Of a stretch of 50,808 nt of DNA, positions 25,210 through 34,540 are shown in pieces (position 1 is the stretch's first letter; each line of letters opens with the position of its first letter). Made by a program: the position numbers and the translations under genes. Source of the stretch: CAYGYG01 sp964354155 (lineage in GTDB: Bacteria > Hydrothermota > Tepidihabitantia > SM23-42 > CAYGYG01); NCBI GenBank assembly GCA_964354155.1, contig CAYGYG010000020.1:1-50808 (forward strand), read 5' to 3'. Under the pieces are notes generated by a model, which had not been told where the DNA came from, ran no database searches, and saw only the letters and a program-made list of their open reading frames with translations.

Positions 25210-25883
25210 TGACTGACGTGTTGAATATCTTCTTTGCCCCTAAAAAGGCGTTCGAGAAGCTCAAAGAGAAACCGACGTGGTTCGTGCCGCTGCTCATCGT
25301 CGTCGTCGTGGTCGCCCTGACCGCGGTGCTGGGCGTGATGTTGGCGCGCGATTCGATCATCGCCCATCAGGAAGAAGCGATGCGGGAGCGCGGCATGACC
25401 GACGAGCAGATCGATCAAGCGGTGAAATTCATGAGCGGTCCGTTCATGATGATCAGCGGCGGCATCGGCGCCGTCATCTTCACCGTGATCCTGCTCCTGC
25501 TTTTTGCCGTCCTGCTCAACCTGTTGATACCGGTGGCCGGTGGGCAGGGAAATTTCGTGCAGGTCTTCTCGCTCGTCTCGACCTGCGCTCTGGTGAAAGT
25601 GCCGGCGTCGTTCTTGAGACTGATCATGATCGGCGTGACCAGGACGCCGTATGTCTCGACGTCCCTGAGCCTCTTAGTACCGGGATTGCCGAAGGAGGAA
25701 TTCCTCTTCAGGCTGTTGTCGGGTTTCGACTTTTTCGTCGCCTGGGAGATGATTCTCGTGGCTCAGGGCATTGCCGTGACCAACGGCGCGGACAAGAAGC
25801 GCGGCTACGTCATCGTCCTGGCGATCTGGGTTGCTTCGATCCTGCTTTCGGCCATGCTCGGCGGATTCGGCCGGCGCGGTTAG
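25209..25883 (+). CDS. Yip1-domain membrane protein
   Basis: A 224-residue integral membrane protein. The N-terminus FFAPKKAFEKLKEKPTWFVPLL is the signature opening of bacterial Yip1-family proteins. About five membrane spans follow (VPLLIVVVVVALTAVLGV; GAVIFTVILLLLFAVLLNLL; the IAVTN and IVLAIWVASILLSAMLGG regions), with a charged loop EEAMRERGMTDEQIDQ between the first two. Function unknown; eukaryotic Yip1 proteins act in vesicle traffic, but that cannot be carried over. AGGAGG lies 5 bp before the ATG, and the ATG overlaps the stop of the HdrD-like gene (TAATGA), so the two are co-expressed. Confidence 0.8.
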   Translation: MTDVLNIFFAPKKAFEKLKEKPTWFVPLLIVVVVVALTAVLGVMLARDSIIAHQEEAMRERGMTDEQIDQAVKFMSGPFMMISGGIGAVIFTVILLLLFAVLLNLLIPVAGGQGNFVQVFSLVSTCALVKVPASFLRLIMIGVTRTPYVSTSLSLLVPGLPKEEFLFRLLSGFDFFVAWEMILVAQGIAVTNGADKKRGYVIVLAIWVASILLSAMLGGFGRRG

Positions 25884-25948
25884 TGCCCACCCCCGCCCCG
25901 AACATGACGCAATGGGTAAGCGTCTCAAAAAGTGGTGTGTTGCCCTTC

Positions 25949-26060
25949 TTGATTTCCTCCCCCTTGATGGGGGAGGAGTGAGGTGGGGGTGAAAAAGGGT
26001 GGACAGACTGTGCGATTTATCACCCTCCCCTTTATCCCCTCCCGTCGAGGGAGGGGAATA
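25949..26060. repeat. Inverted C/G-rich repeat element
   Basis: A left part (CTCCCCCTTGATGGGGGAG then GAGGTGGGGGTG) and a right part (CACCCTCCCCTTTATCCCCTC then GAGGGAGGGG) together form a large imperfect inverted repeat of about 110 bp between yip1 and the MalT-like gene. The type is common as a dispersed non-coding element in many bacteria. I see no transposase. Confidence 0.6.
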
Positions 26061-26145
26061 GCGATTTATGTTTCTGATTTTTTAGAATGGCTCAACTGTT
26101 ACAACATGACCGAGCGTACGTTTTGCCTGGGTAACGATTGACCGG

Positions 26146-29100
26146 ATGACGGCGCGAGAACTGATCATCCAGACTAAGCTGCAGCCGCCGCAGGCGAAAG
26201 GCCGCATCATCAGCCGGGAACGGCTCTTGGGACGGCTTCAAGAGAACTTCGACAAGAAACTCATTATCGTCTGTGCCGGCGCCGGCTATGGCAAGACGAC
26301 CCTGTTGGCGCAACTGTGCGCCGACCTTAAGGTCCCGTTTGTCTTCTATCACCTTGAACCATCGGACCACGACATCGCCACTTTCTTCAACTACATCGCG
26401 ACCGGCATCGCTCAGCGTTATCCCGGATTCGGCGAGCGGACACGGCGGATCCTGCCGCAGACCCGGGATATTTCGATTATCGTCGGTACGTTCATCAACG
26501 AGCTCATCGAAAAGATCCATAAAGAGTTTTACATCATCCTGGACGATTTCCATTGCGTTCAGCACAACCGGGAGTTGGCCCAGGCCCTCGATTACCTGCT
26601 GCACCATATGCCGGCCAACGCCCATCTTGTCATTGCGTCCCGGACGACCCCGAATTTGAATCTTGACCACTACCTGGCCAAGCAGGAACTGTTCAAGCTC
26701 GACAAGGAGGAACTGCAGTTCGATTTGGAAGAGATTCAGTTTCTGCTCAAGGAGGCGTACGGTCTGGACATGCCCGAGGCAGAAATCCGGCTTATCGAAA
26801 AGCACTCCGAGGGTTGGGTGACGGCGATTCAGCTTATCCTGCAAAAAATCTGTGCGGCGGGTGAGGGCAAGACGATGGAGACGCTGAACGGTTACATCGC
26901 TTCGGGTGAGGAGATTTTCAGCTACTTTGCCCGTGAAGTCTTCTTCAGCCAGCCTTACAACATCCGGGAATTCCTGATGCAGACTTCGATCCTGGATTTT
27001 CTCAACGCAGCAATATGCAACTACCTGCTCGATACGCGCAAGTCCAAGGAGATGCTGGCGTGCCTTGAAATCGAACATATCTTCGTGTCCAAGGTCGGCG
27101 GCAACTTCAGGTACCATCCGCTGTTCCAGGAGTTCCTGCTCAAACGCTTCAATGACTACTACCCGAAGAAGCGGCTGCGCGAACTGCACGCCAAAATGGG
27201 GCGCTATTTCGTTGGCCAGAAGGACTACTCGGCCGCGGTGAATCACTTCCTGCTCTCGGAAAGGTACGGCCGTGCCGCCGAAATCCTCGCCGCCAATTAC
27301 CTGTCGTGGCGGCTCAATGGTGCACTCCTCACTTTTCTGTTCTTGGTCGAGCGTTTCCCGGAAGCGGTTATCCAAAAATACCCGCATCTCCTGCTGCGGA
27401 AGGCCCGCGCCCTGCTGTACCTGGGCCGCTACGACGTGCTGATCAAGCTTGCCCAGGGGCTGATCGGGCAGTTCCGCCGGCAGAGTCATGCCCGGGGTCG
27501 GGCCGAGTCGCTCTTCCTGGTCGGCTACGCCAATATCCTGCTCAACAATCCGAAGGTCGCTTTGGGTTTCATGAAGCGAGGCTTGCGGTTGGTGGCGGGC
27601 GAGCGTTCACGGTTGGAAGCGGAGATTCTCATCGGGCTCTGCACGAATTATCGAGTTCTCGATCAATACGGGAAAGCCGAGAGAGCGATGAAGGAAGTCC
27701 TGGAACTGGTCCGCCGGCTGAAGGACGCAATGCTGCAGATCACCGTTCTCAAGAGCCTGGCCAACCTCTATTGGGCCAAGTCGGATTACAAGAAGGCCGA
27801 TGAGGTCTTCGACCGGATCATCGCCGACTTCAGCGAATACCGGCACAATCTCGATTTTGCCAAGATCTACAGCGATGCATCCCAGATCGCGCTCCTGAAT
27901 AACGATGTGGCCAAGGCGCTGGAAGACATCAAGGCCGCCGAAAGAATCGCCGAGCAGTTCAACGATCGCCGGGCGGTGGCCTACATCCTCAGTTGCCGGG
28001 CCGGGGTGTACCAATACGTGGGCGATTACCGGAAAGCGATCGCCTTTCATGAGAAAGCCTTGGAAGCCAACAAGGAAAGGAAGGAACGGCTCCAGGATAT
28101 CTATAACCTCAGCAGCATTGTCCTCAATTACTGCCGGCTGGGGGATCCGAATGCCGCGCGCCAGACTCTGCAGAAGATCGAACCGCTGGTTGCCCCGCGC
28201 GACGCCCCCCAGACTTTTTTCGACTACATAATGTCCAAGGTGGATATCGAGATGGCCGACGGCAAGTACCGGTTGGCCCGGCAGTACCTGGGCCGGGCAC
28301 TTTCGATGGCGCGCCGTAGCCACCAGGTGTTCCAGGAGATGATTGTCGGCTACCGCATGGGTGCCTACTGTCTTCGGACCGGTAAGGTGGGCGAGGCCAT
28401 GAAGTGGCTGCATCGGAGCATTCGGATTGCCCGGGAGAACAAGTATCATGCGTTCTTCATTGAAGAAGGCCGGTACGACTTGGATCCGATTGCCCGGGCC
28501 GTGGATAACGGCATCGATGTCGATTACCTGACGGTGATCCTGAATATGATCGACAATGACAAGGCGCGGCAACTGATCAAGAAGTTGAGTATGAAGCGCG
28601 GCAACTACAGTTTTGGCGTCCGCTGTTTTGGGCTCCTGGAGCTTTCCGACCAGGGCGGACGGCCGATCCCACTGGCATGGCGAACCAAAAAGACGAAATC
28701 GCTTTTCGCCTATCTGGTGCTAAACCAGGCCAAAGGCTGCACCAAGGACCAGTTGATCGATGCCTTCTGGCCCAACAAGCCGTTGGCCGAAGCGGCGCAC
28801 AGCCTCCAGGTTGAGGTTTCTCATATCCGCAAGCTTCTCAAGAGCGTGGTCCGGTCTGACGTGCCGGCCAGGGATTTGATTGACTTTCAGAATCAGCGCT
28901 ACTACGTGAACCAGGAGTTGCTCATTAGAACCGACGTCGGTGAGTTCGAGAAGCTCAGCGCCGAAGGCGACGAGCCCCGGGACGGCCCGGCGGCGGTGAA
29001 GCGGTATGAGCAGTCGTTGACCCTGTATCGTGACGACTTCTGCGTTGACATCGCCGATGAATGGTGCGAGAGTAAGCGTCGTTACTACCGCGACGTGGTG

Positions 29101-29367
29101 CGCCGGATGCTCAAACAGCTGGGCAAGGTATACTATGAGCAGAAGAGCGGCAAGCGGAGTCTGGAATACTATCAACGTGCGCTGGAATTCGACGCTTATG
29201 ACGAATCCGTTCATATCGGTCTGATGGCATGTTACGAGTTGCTGGGGGACCGGAATGCGGTTCAGGCCCAGTACCAGACGCTGATCAAGAAGCTCAACGA
29301 AGTGGGGATAACCGCGCCTTCCCCGGAGGCGGTACGGGCGTACAAACGGAGCTTCACCACCGAATAG
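26146..29367 (+). CDS. Large MalT-like STAND ATPase / SARP-type transcriptional regulator
   Basis: A 1073-residue regulator. The N-terminus has the MalT-type opening (LIIQTKLQPPQAKGRIISRE) and an ATP-binding domain with Walker A AGAGYGKTT (about 44-52) and Walker B-like FYIILDDFH. Residues about 340-800 are a long TPR array (ADEVFDRIIADF; QYVGDYRKAIAFHEKALEAN). Instead of the LuxR helix-turn-helix of MalT, the C-terminus (about 820-1073) carries an OmpR-type winged helix (GLLELSDQGGRPIPLAWRTKKTKSLFAYL) and a bacterial transcriptional activator domain (VGEFEKLS ... ALEFDAYDESVHIGLMACYE), as in SARP regulators. It would oligomerise on ATP and an unknown inducer and activate transcription. It sits upstream of a TonB-dependent receptor, a possible target. 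No clear ribosome binding site. Confidence 0.88.
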   Translation: MTARELIIQTKLQPPQAKGRIISRERLLGRLQENFDKKLIIVCAGAGYGKTTLLAQLCADLKVPFVFYHLEPSDHDIATFFNYIATGIAQRYPGFGERTRRILPQTRDISIIVGTFINELIEKIHKEFYIILDDFHCVQHNRELAQALDYLLHHMPANAHLVIASRTTPNLNLDHYLAKQELFKLDKEELQFDLEEIQFLLKEAYGLDMPEAEIRLIEKHSEGWVTAIQLILQKICAAGEGKTMETLNGYIASGEEIFSYFAREVFFSQPYNIREFLMQTSILDFLNAAICNYLLDTRKSKEMLACLEIEHIFVSKVGGNFRYHPLFQEFLLKRFNDYYPKKRLRELHAKMGRYFVGQKDYSAAVNHFLLSERYGRAAEILAANYLSWRLNGALLTFLFLVERFPEAVIQKYPHLLLRKARALLYLGRYDVLIKLAQGLIGQFRRQSHARGRAESLFLVGYANILLNNPKVALGFMKRGLRLVAGERSRLEAEILIGLCTNYRVLDQYGKAERAMKEVLELVRRLKDAMLQITVLKSLANLYWAKSDYKKADEVFDRIIADFSEYRHNLDFAKIYSDASQIALLNNDVAKALEDIKAAERIAEQFNDRRAVAYILSCRAGVYQYVGDYRKAIAFHEKALEANKERKERLQDIYNLSSIVLNYCRLGDPNAARQTLQKIEPLVAPRDAPQTFFDYIMSKVDIEMADGKYRLARQYLGRALSMARRSHQVFQEMIVGYRMGAYCLRTGKVGEAMKWLHRSIRIARENKYHAFFIEEGRYDLDPIARAVDNGIDVDYLTVILNMIDNDKARQLIKKLSMKRGNYSFGVRCFGLLELSDQGGRPIPLAWRTKKTKSLFAYLVLNQAKGCTKDQLIDAFWPNKPLAEAAHSLQVEVSHIRKLLKSVVRSDVPARDLIDFQNQRYYVNQELLIRTDVGEFEKLSAEGDEPRDGPAAVKRYEQSLTLYRDDFCVDIADEWCESKRRYYRDVVRRMLKQLGKVYYEQKSGKRSLEYYQRALEFDAYDESVHIGLMACYELLGDRNAVQAQYQTLIKKLNEVGITAPSPEAVRAYKRSFTTE

Positions 29368-29733
29368 CAAGGCGTCCCGGACCCACATAGGGCGGGATTT
29401 TGTAAGCCTCCGAGCGCGGTTGTCATCCTGAGTCCCGTGCGGGACGAAGGATCTAATTGAGACTCTTCGTCCGCCTCAGGCGGACTCAGAGTGACATGGT
29501 CCGGGCCGGGTGTGAAACCCGGCGCTACAACTCGATACCTCCTTTTTTCACAATTATTCCAACATTCCATCATTCCACTATTCCATCTTCATTCGTGCGC
29601 CCTCGTCCTTTCGCCCCCACCCCTCGCCCCTTATGCGGTGTTGACCGTTCTGTGAGGGTTATGTGACGCAGCCCGCTACAATCATCATGAGGACAGCAAG
29701 CCGGAGCCATTCCGGCAACCAAGGAGGTGTCCG
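29368..29733. other. Intergenic region before the TonB receptor gene
   Basis: No gene. 29421-29500 holds a TCATCCTGAG ... ACTCAGAGTGACA dispersed element enclosing a GTCCGCC/GGCGGAC hairpin. A CCGGG/CCCGG hairpin is at about 29506-29524. 29548-29595 is an ATTCCA-word tract. A possible -35 (TTGACC 29641) has no good -10 at the right distance, so I do not call a promoter. AAGGAGGT at 29721-29728 is the ribosome binding site of the next gene. Confidence 0.5.
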
Positions 29734-32502
29734 ATGACGAGAAGAATCTTAGTCTTGATGGTGTTTGCGGCACTGGTCGCTTCCGGTGGAGAACACGGCA
29801 AGATCGTGGGGCGCGTCACCGATGTGAACGGACAGCCGGTCATCGGCGCCAGCATTGCTGTGATGGGCACCGAGCTCGGCGCCATGGCCGGCGCCAACGG
29901 TGATTTCGTGATTTCCTTTGTCTCGGCCGGGAGTCACACCCTCAAAGCGACTTCGATCGGTTTCGATGCGGTCATCATCAAGAACGTGATTGTCAATGCC
30001 GACCAGACCAGCAAACAGGATTTCCGGATGAAAGAGCTGGTCTACCAAATGGAATCGACGTTGGTGACGGCGACCATACCTTTGGTGAGACCGGCCGGGG
30101 TAACGACGCTGAGGATTCAGACCCAGGCCGACATCGAACGTCAGCCGGTCAGCACTATCACGCAGCTGATCAGTCTACAGGCCGGGATGACGACCGACAA
30201 TCAGGGTACCCATTTGCGCGGCGGCCGGCCCGACGAAGTCAGCTATTATGTCGACGGCGTGGTCACAAAAGTGCCGCACGACGGCGGCAACGCGGTCAAT
30301 GTTGCCCGGTCCGCGGTTGAAGAAGTGTCGATTATCCCGGGCGGTTTTGAGGCCGAATATGGTGAAGCGCTCTCCGGAGTCGTCAACATCATCACCAAAG
30401 AGGGCGGCGAGAAGATCGAGGCGATGCTGCGCTATACGACCGATGAAATGTTCTCAAGCGACTTGCTGAACTACGGCTATAACTTCTACGAGGGGTACTT
30501 AGGCGGTGCGGTTCCCAGCTTGAAGAATGTCCGCTACTTCGTCTCCGGCGAACTGTACAACGCGGCTGACTACGGTCCGGACAACGGACTCGGCCGGTAC
30601 CGGGTCGATCGACCGCGCATGGACTATAAGGCCGAAGGACGGCTGACCTATCGCCTGCTCAAGCGCGGTAAGATCACTCTGGGTGCGATGCGCACGCGGG
30701 AGCAGTGGCGCCAATACAGCACGGCCTGGCACTATAATCTGCCGCACTTTGTTGCGCGGACCTACAAGTCGAATTTCGTCAACTCGGGACTCAACTACAC
30801 GCTGGGCAAGGGCACCCTGCTTACCATCAAGGGAAGCTACCTGCAGATCGGCCGGTGGGTCGCGGTCCGGGATACCCATCAGGAGAACAACCCGGACGAC
30901 GTGCGTTTCTCGGACGGACTCAACGCGCGCCGCTGGTACGAGGACTACCGGTACAAGGGTCAGTTTGTCATCGATGACGGCGAGGTTGACCGCCGGGAGC
31001 TGATCGACACGTTGACTCACTATTTTTCCGAAATGCAGACGCAGAACGTCGACAATCCCTACGGTGCGCGCGGCCTCTTTTTCCGGGGTGACAACCGCTA
31101 CTGGGAGTACTACTACTCGACCGAGTACGGGGTACGAGCCGACATCATCCACAACATCGGGCAGTTTCACGAGGTGAAGACCGGGTTCAACGTTTCCTAC
31201 ATCGACATGGGGGACTACCTGAACACCCTGCCGTGGGACCCATTGCCTTTCTACGATATCTACCAGCGTGAGCCGATCATGGGTGCCGGCTACATCCAGG
31301 ACCGGGTTGACTGGAGCGGCCTCGTCATCCGGGGCGGCTTGAGATTCGATTATCTTGATGCCAATGCCCGCGGGGTGCGCGACCCCTACGACACCACCTC
31401 CTGGGTCTATGCCGCACCGAGTTATCGTTTCTCGCCGCGGCTCGGATTTTCATTCCCGATCACGGATCGCCTCAAGTTCCGGTTCAACTACGGCCACTTT
31501 TTCCAGGTGCCGCCGCTTGATAACCTCTACGGTACAACCGATCCTGCCGTGGTCAGGCTGGCGATCATGCGGGGCGGGCAGATCCTCGGCAATCCTGATC
31601 TGCATGCCAAGAAGACGATCCAGTACGAGGTCGGCTTTGAGAACCAGCTTACCGATGAACTGGCTTTCGACCTGACGGCATATTTCAAAGACATTTACGA
31701 CCTCGAGACGGTGCGTCAGATTGTCGCGATTCCGGTGAGCTATAACCAGATAACGAATGCCGATTACGGGAACGTCAAGGGCTTTGAGTTCGGTCTGACC
31801 AAGAGGCTCAAAGACTACTGGAGCGGCCGTATCGCCTACACGCTCCAGTACGCCAAGGGGACCGGATCCTATGCCTGGGAAGCCTACTTCGATTACATCT
31901 CGGCAAGTCCCGACCCGGTAACCGGCACCGCACCGCCGATTCCGGCAATCGATTTCTGGCTGGACTTCGACGAGCGGCATATGCTGGTCGCGGATCTTGG
32001 TCTTGTATTCCCCGGTGATTTTGGGATCGGGGCGCTGCGTGATTTCTCGGTAGCGACCGTGACGACTTACCACTCGGGTCAACCTTACACCCCAACCAAC
32101 AGCAAGGGTGAGCGGACCGGAGACATGAACTCGGCCCGCAAACCTGGATACGTCAATACCGATATGCGGGCGAGCCGGGACATTAAGCTCGGCCCGGTCG
32201 GCGTCGGACTGCATTGCTCGATCTACAATCTCTTCAACACGATCCAGGTCAGGAATGTCTATCCATCTTCCGGCAAGCCCGACTGGGATGACACGGATGC
32301 GAATTACTTGCCCTATCAGTTCAGCGCGTTCACGATCTTTTCCAGCTATTATCACCCGGCGGCCGACTTCGATCATGACGGCATTTGCACGGGAACGGAA
32401 AGATACAGCAGCTACATTGACGCGCGCCGGTTCGTCCAGCGTGATCCCAATAACTACTTACCGTCCTTTCGCGTGAAGTTCGGCGCGAGCATAAAGGTTT
32501 AG
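29734..32502 (+). CDS. TonB-dependent outer-membrane receptor
   Basis: A 922-residue outer-membrane protein with a signal peptide ending about VASGG. Residues about 23-105 are a carboxypeptidase-regulatory-like domain (GKIVGRVTDVNGQPVIGAS ... AGSHTLKATSIGF). The plug follows (about 120-230: THLRGGRPDEVSYYVDGV, GGFEAEYGEALSGVVNIITK). The rest is the beta-barrel, ending in NNYLPSFRVKFGASIKV with alternating hydrophobic residues and no terminal Phe. It imports an unknown substrate using TonB energy. No SusD-like partner, tonB or exbBD is nearby. A very strong AAGGAGGT lies 5 bp before the ATG. The gene follows the giant MalT/SARP regulator, which may control it. A terminator-like hairpin follows the stop. 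Confidence 0.9.
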   Translation: MTRRILVLMVFAALVASGGEHGKIVGRVTDVNGQPVIGASIAVMGTELGAMAGANGDFVISFVSAGSHTLKATSIGFDAVIIKNVIVNADQTSKQDFRMKELVYQMESTLVTATIPLVRPAGVTTLRIQTQADIERQPVSTITQLISLQAGMTTDNQGTHLRGGRPDEVSYYVDGVVTKVPHDGGNAVNVARSAVEEVSIIPGGFEAEYGEALSGVVNIITKEGGEKIEAMLRYTTDEMFSSDLLNYGYNFYEGYLGGAVPSLKNVRYFVSGELYNAADYGPDNGLGRYRVDRPRMDYKAEGRLTYRLLKRGKITLGAMRTREQWRQYSTAWHYNLPHFVARTYKSNFVNSGLNYTLGKGTLLTIKGSYLQIGRWVAVRDTHQENNPDDVRFSDGLNARRWYEDYRYKGQFVIDDGEVDRRELIDTLTHYFSEMQTQNVDNPYGARGLFFRGDNRYWEYYYSTEYGVRADIIHNIGQFHEVKTGFNVSYIDMGDYLNTLPWDPLPFYDIYQREPIMGAGYIQDRVDWSGLVIRGGLRFDYLDANARGVRDPYDTTSWVYAAPSYRFSPRLGFSFPITDRLKFRFNYGHFFQVPPLDNLYGTTDPAVVRLAIMRGGQILGNPDLHAKKTIQYEVGFENQLTDELAFDLTAYFKDIYDLETVRQIVAIPVSYNQITNADYGNVKGFEFGLTKRLKDYWSGRIAYTLQYAKGTGSYAWEAYFDYISASPDPVTGTAPPIPAIDFWLDFDERHMLVADLGLVFPGDFGIGALRDFSVATVTTYHSGQPYTPTNSKGERTGDMNSARKPGYVNTDMRASRDIKLGPVGVGLHCSIYNLFNTIQVRNVYPSSGKPDWDDTDANYLPYQFSAFTIFSSYYHPAADFDHDGICTGTERYSSYIDARRFVQRDPNNYLPSFRVKFGASIKV

Positions 32503-32515
32503 CTCTTCTTGAGTT

Positions 32516-32563
32516 CCGGCCCCGGTTCGAAAATCCTCCCCGGGGCCGGGGCTTGCTCTTTGA
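32516..32563 (+). terminator. Probable terminator after the TonB receptor
   Basis: A perfect 10-bp GC stem, CCGGCCCCGG (32516-32525) and CCGGGGCCGG (32540-32549), with a 14-base loop. It lies 13 bp after the stop and is followed by GGCTTGCTCTTT, only a weak T-rich tail. Confidence 0.6.
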
Positions 32564-33109
32564 CCGTACTAAAGCGTTCGCTGGAGAAAGCAAGAAGGAT
32601 GCCGGCGTTGACGTTTGGGCGAATCTGCTGAGATCTTCCAGATAGTCGAGGCCAGGCCGTTGACCAGCGTGCCTGGTTATCTTGGTGTTTTCTCAGATTT
32701 CGCGTTGTCGACGCCGGCGCCTCTTCTTTTGATGCGCACGGATCTCCAGCCTTCGGCATCGATTGCAGTGATGATAAGAAAACATTCACACGGATTGAAA
32801 CGGATGCAGACGGATGAGATTGCTTCGCTCCGCTCGCAATGACGAGTGGGATCCCTCGGTACCCTCGGGACGATGCAAGCATCGGATTTCATCGATAGAA
32901 CCAAGGCAGACGGATGTTCATATCTATTAAGTTATCGAATGATTTCGGTGCCAGACACCGTTGACCATCACTCCATTATTCCAATATCCTATCTGGCCAC
33001 TGATATTCTGGTCTCCTGATTTGCTTTGCTCTGCGCGATTCCCCATTTAACCATTTAACTTTTCACCATTCACTTTTTGCGGCGCCCTCCGCGCCGTGGG
33101 AGGAAAATG
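32564..33109. other. Long intergenic region with repeat fragments
   Basis: No convincing gene. 32812-32845 carries a GAGATTGCTTCGCTCCGCTC then GCAATGACG element. 32950-33060 strings together low-complexity words (CCATTATTCCA, CACTGATATTCTGG, CCATTTAACCATTTAAC, CACCATTCAC). GCGGCGC/GCGCCGT near 33079-33098 can fold. Confidence 0.5.
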
Positions 33110-33138
33110 TTGTAATACTGCCGGTTTTCGTTTATAAT
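33110..33138 (+). promoter_or_regulatory. Promoter of the EamA transporter
   Basis: TTGTAA (33110-33115), a 17-bp spacer and TATAAT (33133-33138). GTG 33144 follows 5 bp later, with no ribosome binding site. Confidence 0.6.
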
Positions 33139-33143
33139 AGGCC

Positions 33144-34195
33144 GTGCCTACCTCTTTCCCGCTGCTGGGTGAAATGCTTGCTTTGCTCTGCGCCATCATC
33201 TGGGCGGCGGCGGTTATCATGTTCCGAAAGAGCGGTGAAACCATCCACCCGCTCGCGCTCAATGTCTTCAAGAACCTGCTGGCGTTTGTGCTGTTTCTGC
33301 CGACGATGGGGATTCTGGGGCAACCAATCCTGCGTTCGGCTCCAATCGGCGAATACCTGTTGCTTTTGTTGAGCGGCGTGCTTGGGCTGGGTTTGGGTGA
33401 TACGCTCTTCTTTGTCAGTCTCAATTACCTGGGAGCGGGGCTGACCAGTATCGTAGGTTGCCTCTACAGCCCGTTCATCATTACGCTCGCGGTTCTGTAT
33501 CTGGGCGAGACTCTGACGGCGCTGCAGATCGTTGGTGCCGTGTCGATCATTGCGGCCATCCTGATTGCCACCCTGAGAATCGAGCGGGGCGGAGTGACCA
33601 AGAGAAGTCTACTGCTGGGGATTGGTTTTGGAGCTCTGGGCACGGCGGCTACTTCGATCGGCGTGATCATGATCAAGCCGTTACTGGAGCGTTCCCCTTT
33701 GCTCTGGGCGACCGAGGTGAGACTGGTCGGAGGGGTTGCCGCGCTTCTGGTGATGCTTGGTTTTCACCCGGGCCGGAGCAAAATCATGAATACGTTGTTT
33801 TCGACCAGGAAATGGATCTATCCTATTGCCGGGGCCGTACTCGGCGCCTACCTGGCAATGGTGATATGGCTGGGCGGCATGAAGTACACTCAGGCTTCGG
33901 TCGCCTCGGTGCTCAACCAGACCAGCAGCGTGTTTGTGTTCGTGCTTGCCGTAATCTTTCTGCGTGAACCGGTGAACGTCAAGCGGGTANNNNNNNNNNN
34001 NNNNNNNNNNNNNNNNNNNNNNNNNNNNNNNNNNNNNNNNNNNNNNNNNNNNNNNNNNNNNNNNNNNNNNNNNNNNNNNNNNNNNNNNNTGTGTTCGTGC
34101 TTGCCGTAATCTTTCTGCGTGAACCGGTGAACGTCAAGCGGGTAATCGGTATCATGCTTGCCTTCGCCGGTGTTTTCATGGTGTCGTTTGGTTAG
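33144..34195 (+). CDS. EamA (DMT) family transporter, interrupted by assembly gap
   Basis: A drug/metabolite-superfamily membrane transporter with two EamA repeats of five spans each (LALLCAIIWAAAVIMFRKSGE ... and LGIGFGALGTAATSIGVIM ...). Such proteins export or exchange small metabolites; the substrate is unknown. As given, the frame is broken by 100 N at 33990-34089. The 55 bp before the gap (33935-33989) are repeated exactly after it (34090-34144). Removing one copy plus the N (155 bp) leaves 897 bp, a continuous 298-residue protein ending at TAG 34195, the normal family length. So the gene is probably intact in the organism. GTG 33144 directly follows the promoter; ATG 33174 is the alternative. 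Confidence 0.85.
33990..34089. other. Assembly gap of 100 N with duplicated flanks
   Basis: Exactly 100 N, the conventional length for a gap of unknown size. The 55 bases on the left end and on the right end of the gap are identical, so the two contigs overlap and the gap is probably not real. Confidence 0.95.
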
Positions 34196-34236
34196 GGGCG
34201 ATTTGACTAGGGATTGCTGCGTTTCGCTCGGGACAA

Positions 34237-34282
34237 AATCCCCCTCTTTTCCCCCTTTAGTAAAGGGGGATATAGGGGGATT
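34237..34282. repeat. Dispersed CCCCCTTT/AAAGGGGG palindromic repeat
   Basis: AATCCCCCTC, CCCCCTTTAGTAAAGGGGGA and GGGGGATT form another copy of the element seen at 2156, 17108, 23645 and 48811. It lies just after the EamA gene. Confidence 0.75.
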
Positions 34283-34409
34283 AGTGACGATTAAGAACAA
34301 GCGTCGCGATGCAGGATTAGGAGGGCCGGGTCCTCGCGGCACCCGGCCGGAGTCGGCGGCCGAAGGTCTCGATATAAAATCCCGCGCTACGCAGGGATAA
34401 AGGAGCGAT

Positions 34410-34535
34410 ATGAGCAAGTTCGATTTTCGCTTGGCCGAGCTGGTATTGCCGACAGCGTTGATCCTGGCCGGTCTGGCGCTCGGCGAAATACCCTTGCCGA
34501 GCCGCACGATCCAGGTTCGCGAAAGAAAGGCATAG
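34410..34535 (+). CDS. Small 41-residue membrane peptide
   Basis: A short gene with its own AGGAG site (34401-34405) 4 bp before the ATG. The peptide has a charged N-terminus (MSKFDFRLAE), one hydrophobic segment (LVLPTALILAGLALG) and a basic tail (RTIQVRERKA). That fits a single-span inner-membrane micropeptide. It ends 5 bp before the ATG of the alpha/beta hydrolase, so the two are probably co-transcribed. No family can be named. The good ribosome binding site, the regular topology and the tight spacing argue for a real gene. Confidence 0.55.
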   Translation: MSKFDFRLAELVLPTALILAGLALGEIPLPSRTIQVRERKA

Positions 34536-34540
34536 GCGCG

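Noticed and set aside
26092..27489. 465-codon open frame on the minus strand
   Set aside because: It is antisense to the first third of the MalT/SARP-type regulator, which has a Walker A motif and TPRs; the shadow arises from GC-rich codon structure.
27607..28572. 321-codon open frame on the minus strand
   Set aside because: It is antisense to the TPR part of the MalT/SARP-type regulator, with no independent evidence.
29641..29682. Promoter for the TonB receptor (TTGACC with TACAAT)
   Set aside because: The two boxes are 30 bp apart, too far for one promoter, and no good alternative -10 is present.
31450..32376. 308-codon open frame on the minus strand
   Set aside because: It is antisense to the barrel of the TonB receptor and contains no motif or start signal.
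33144..34109. Truncated EamA pseudogene
   Set aside because: The break is caused by the N gap with duplicated flanks; removing the duplication restores the frame.
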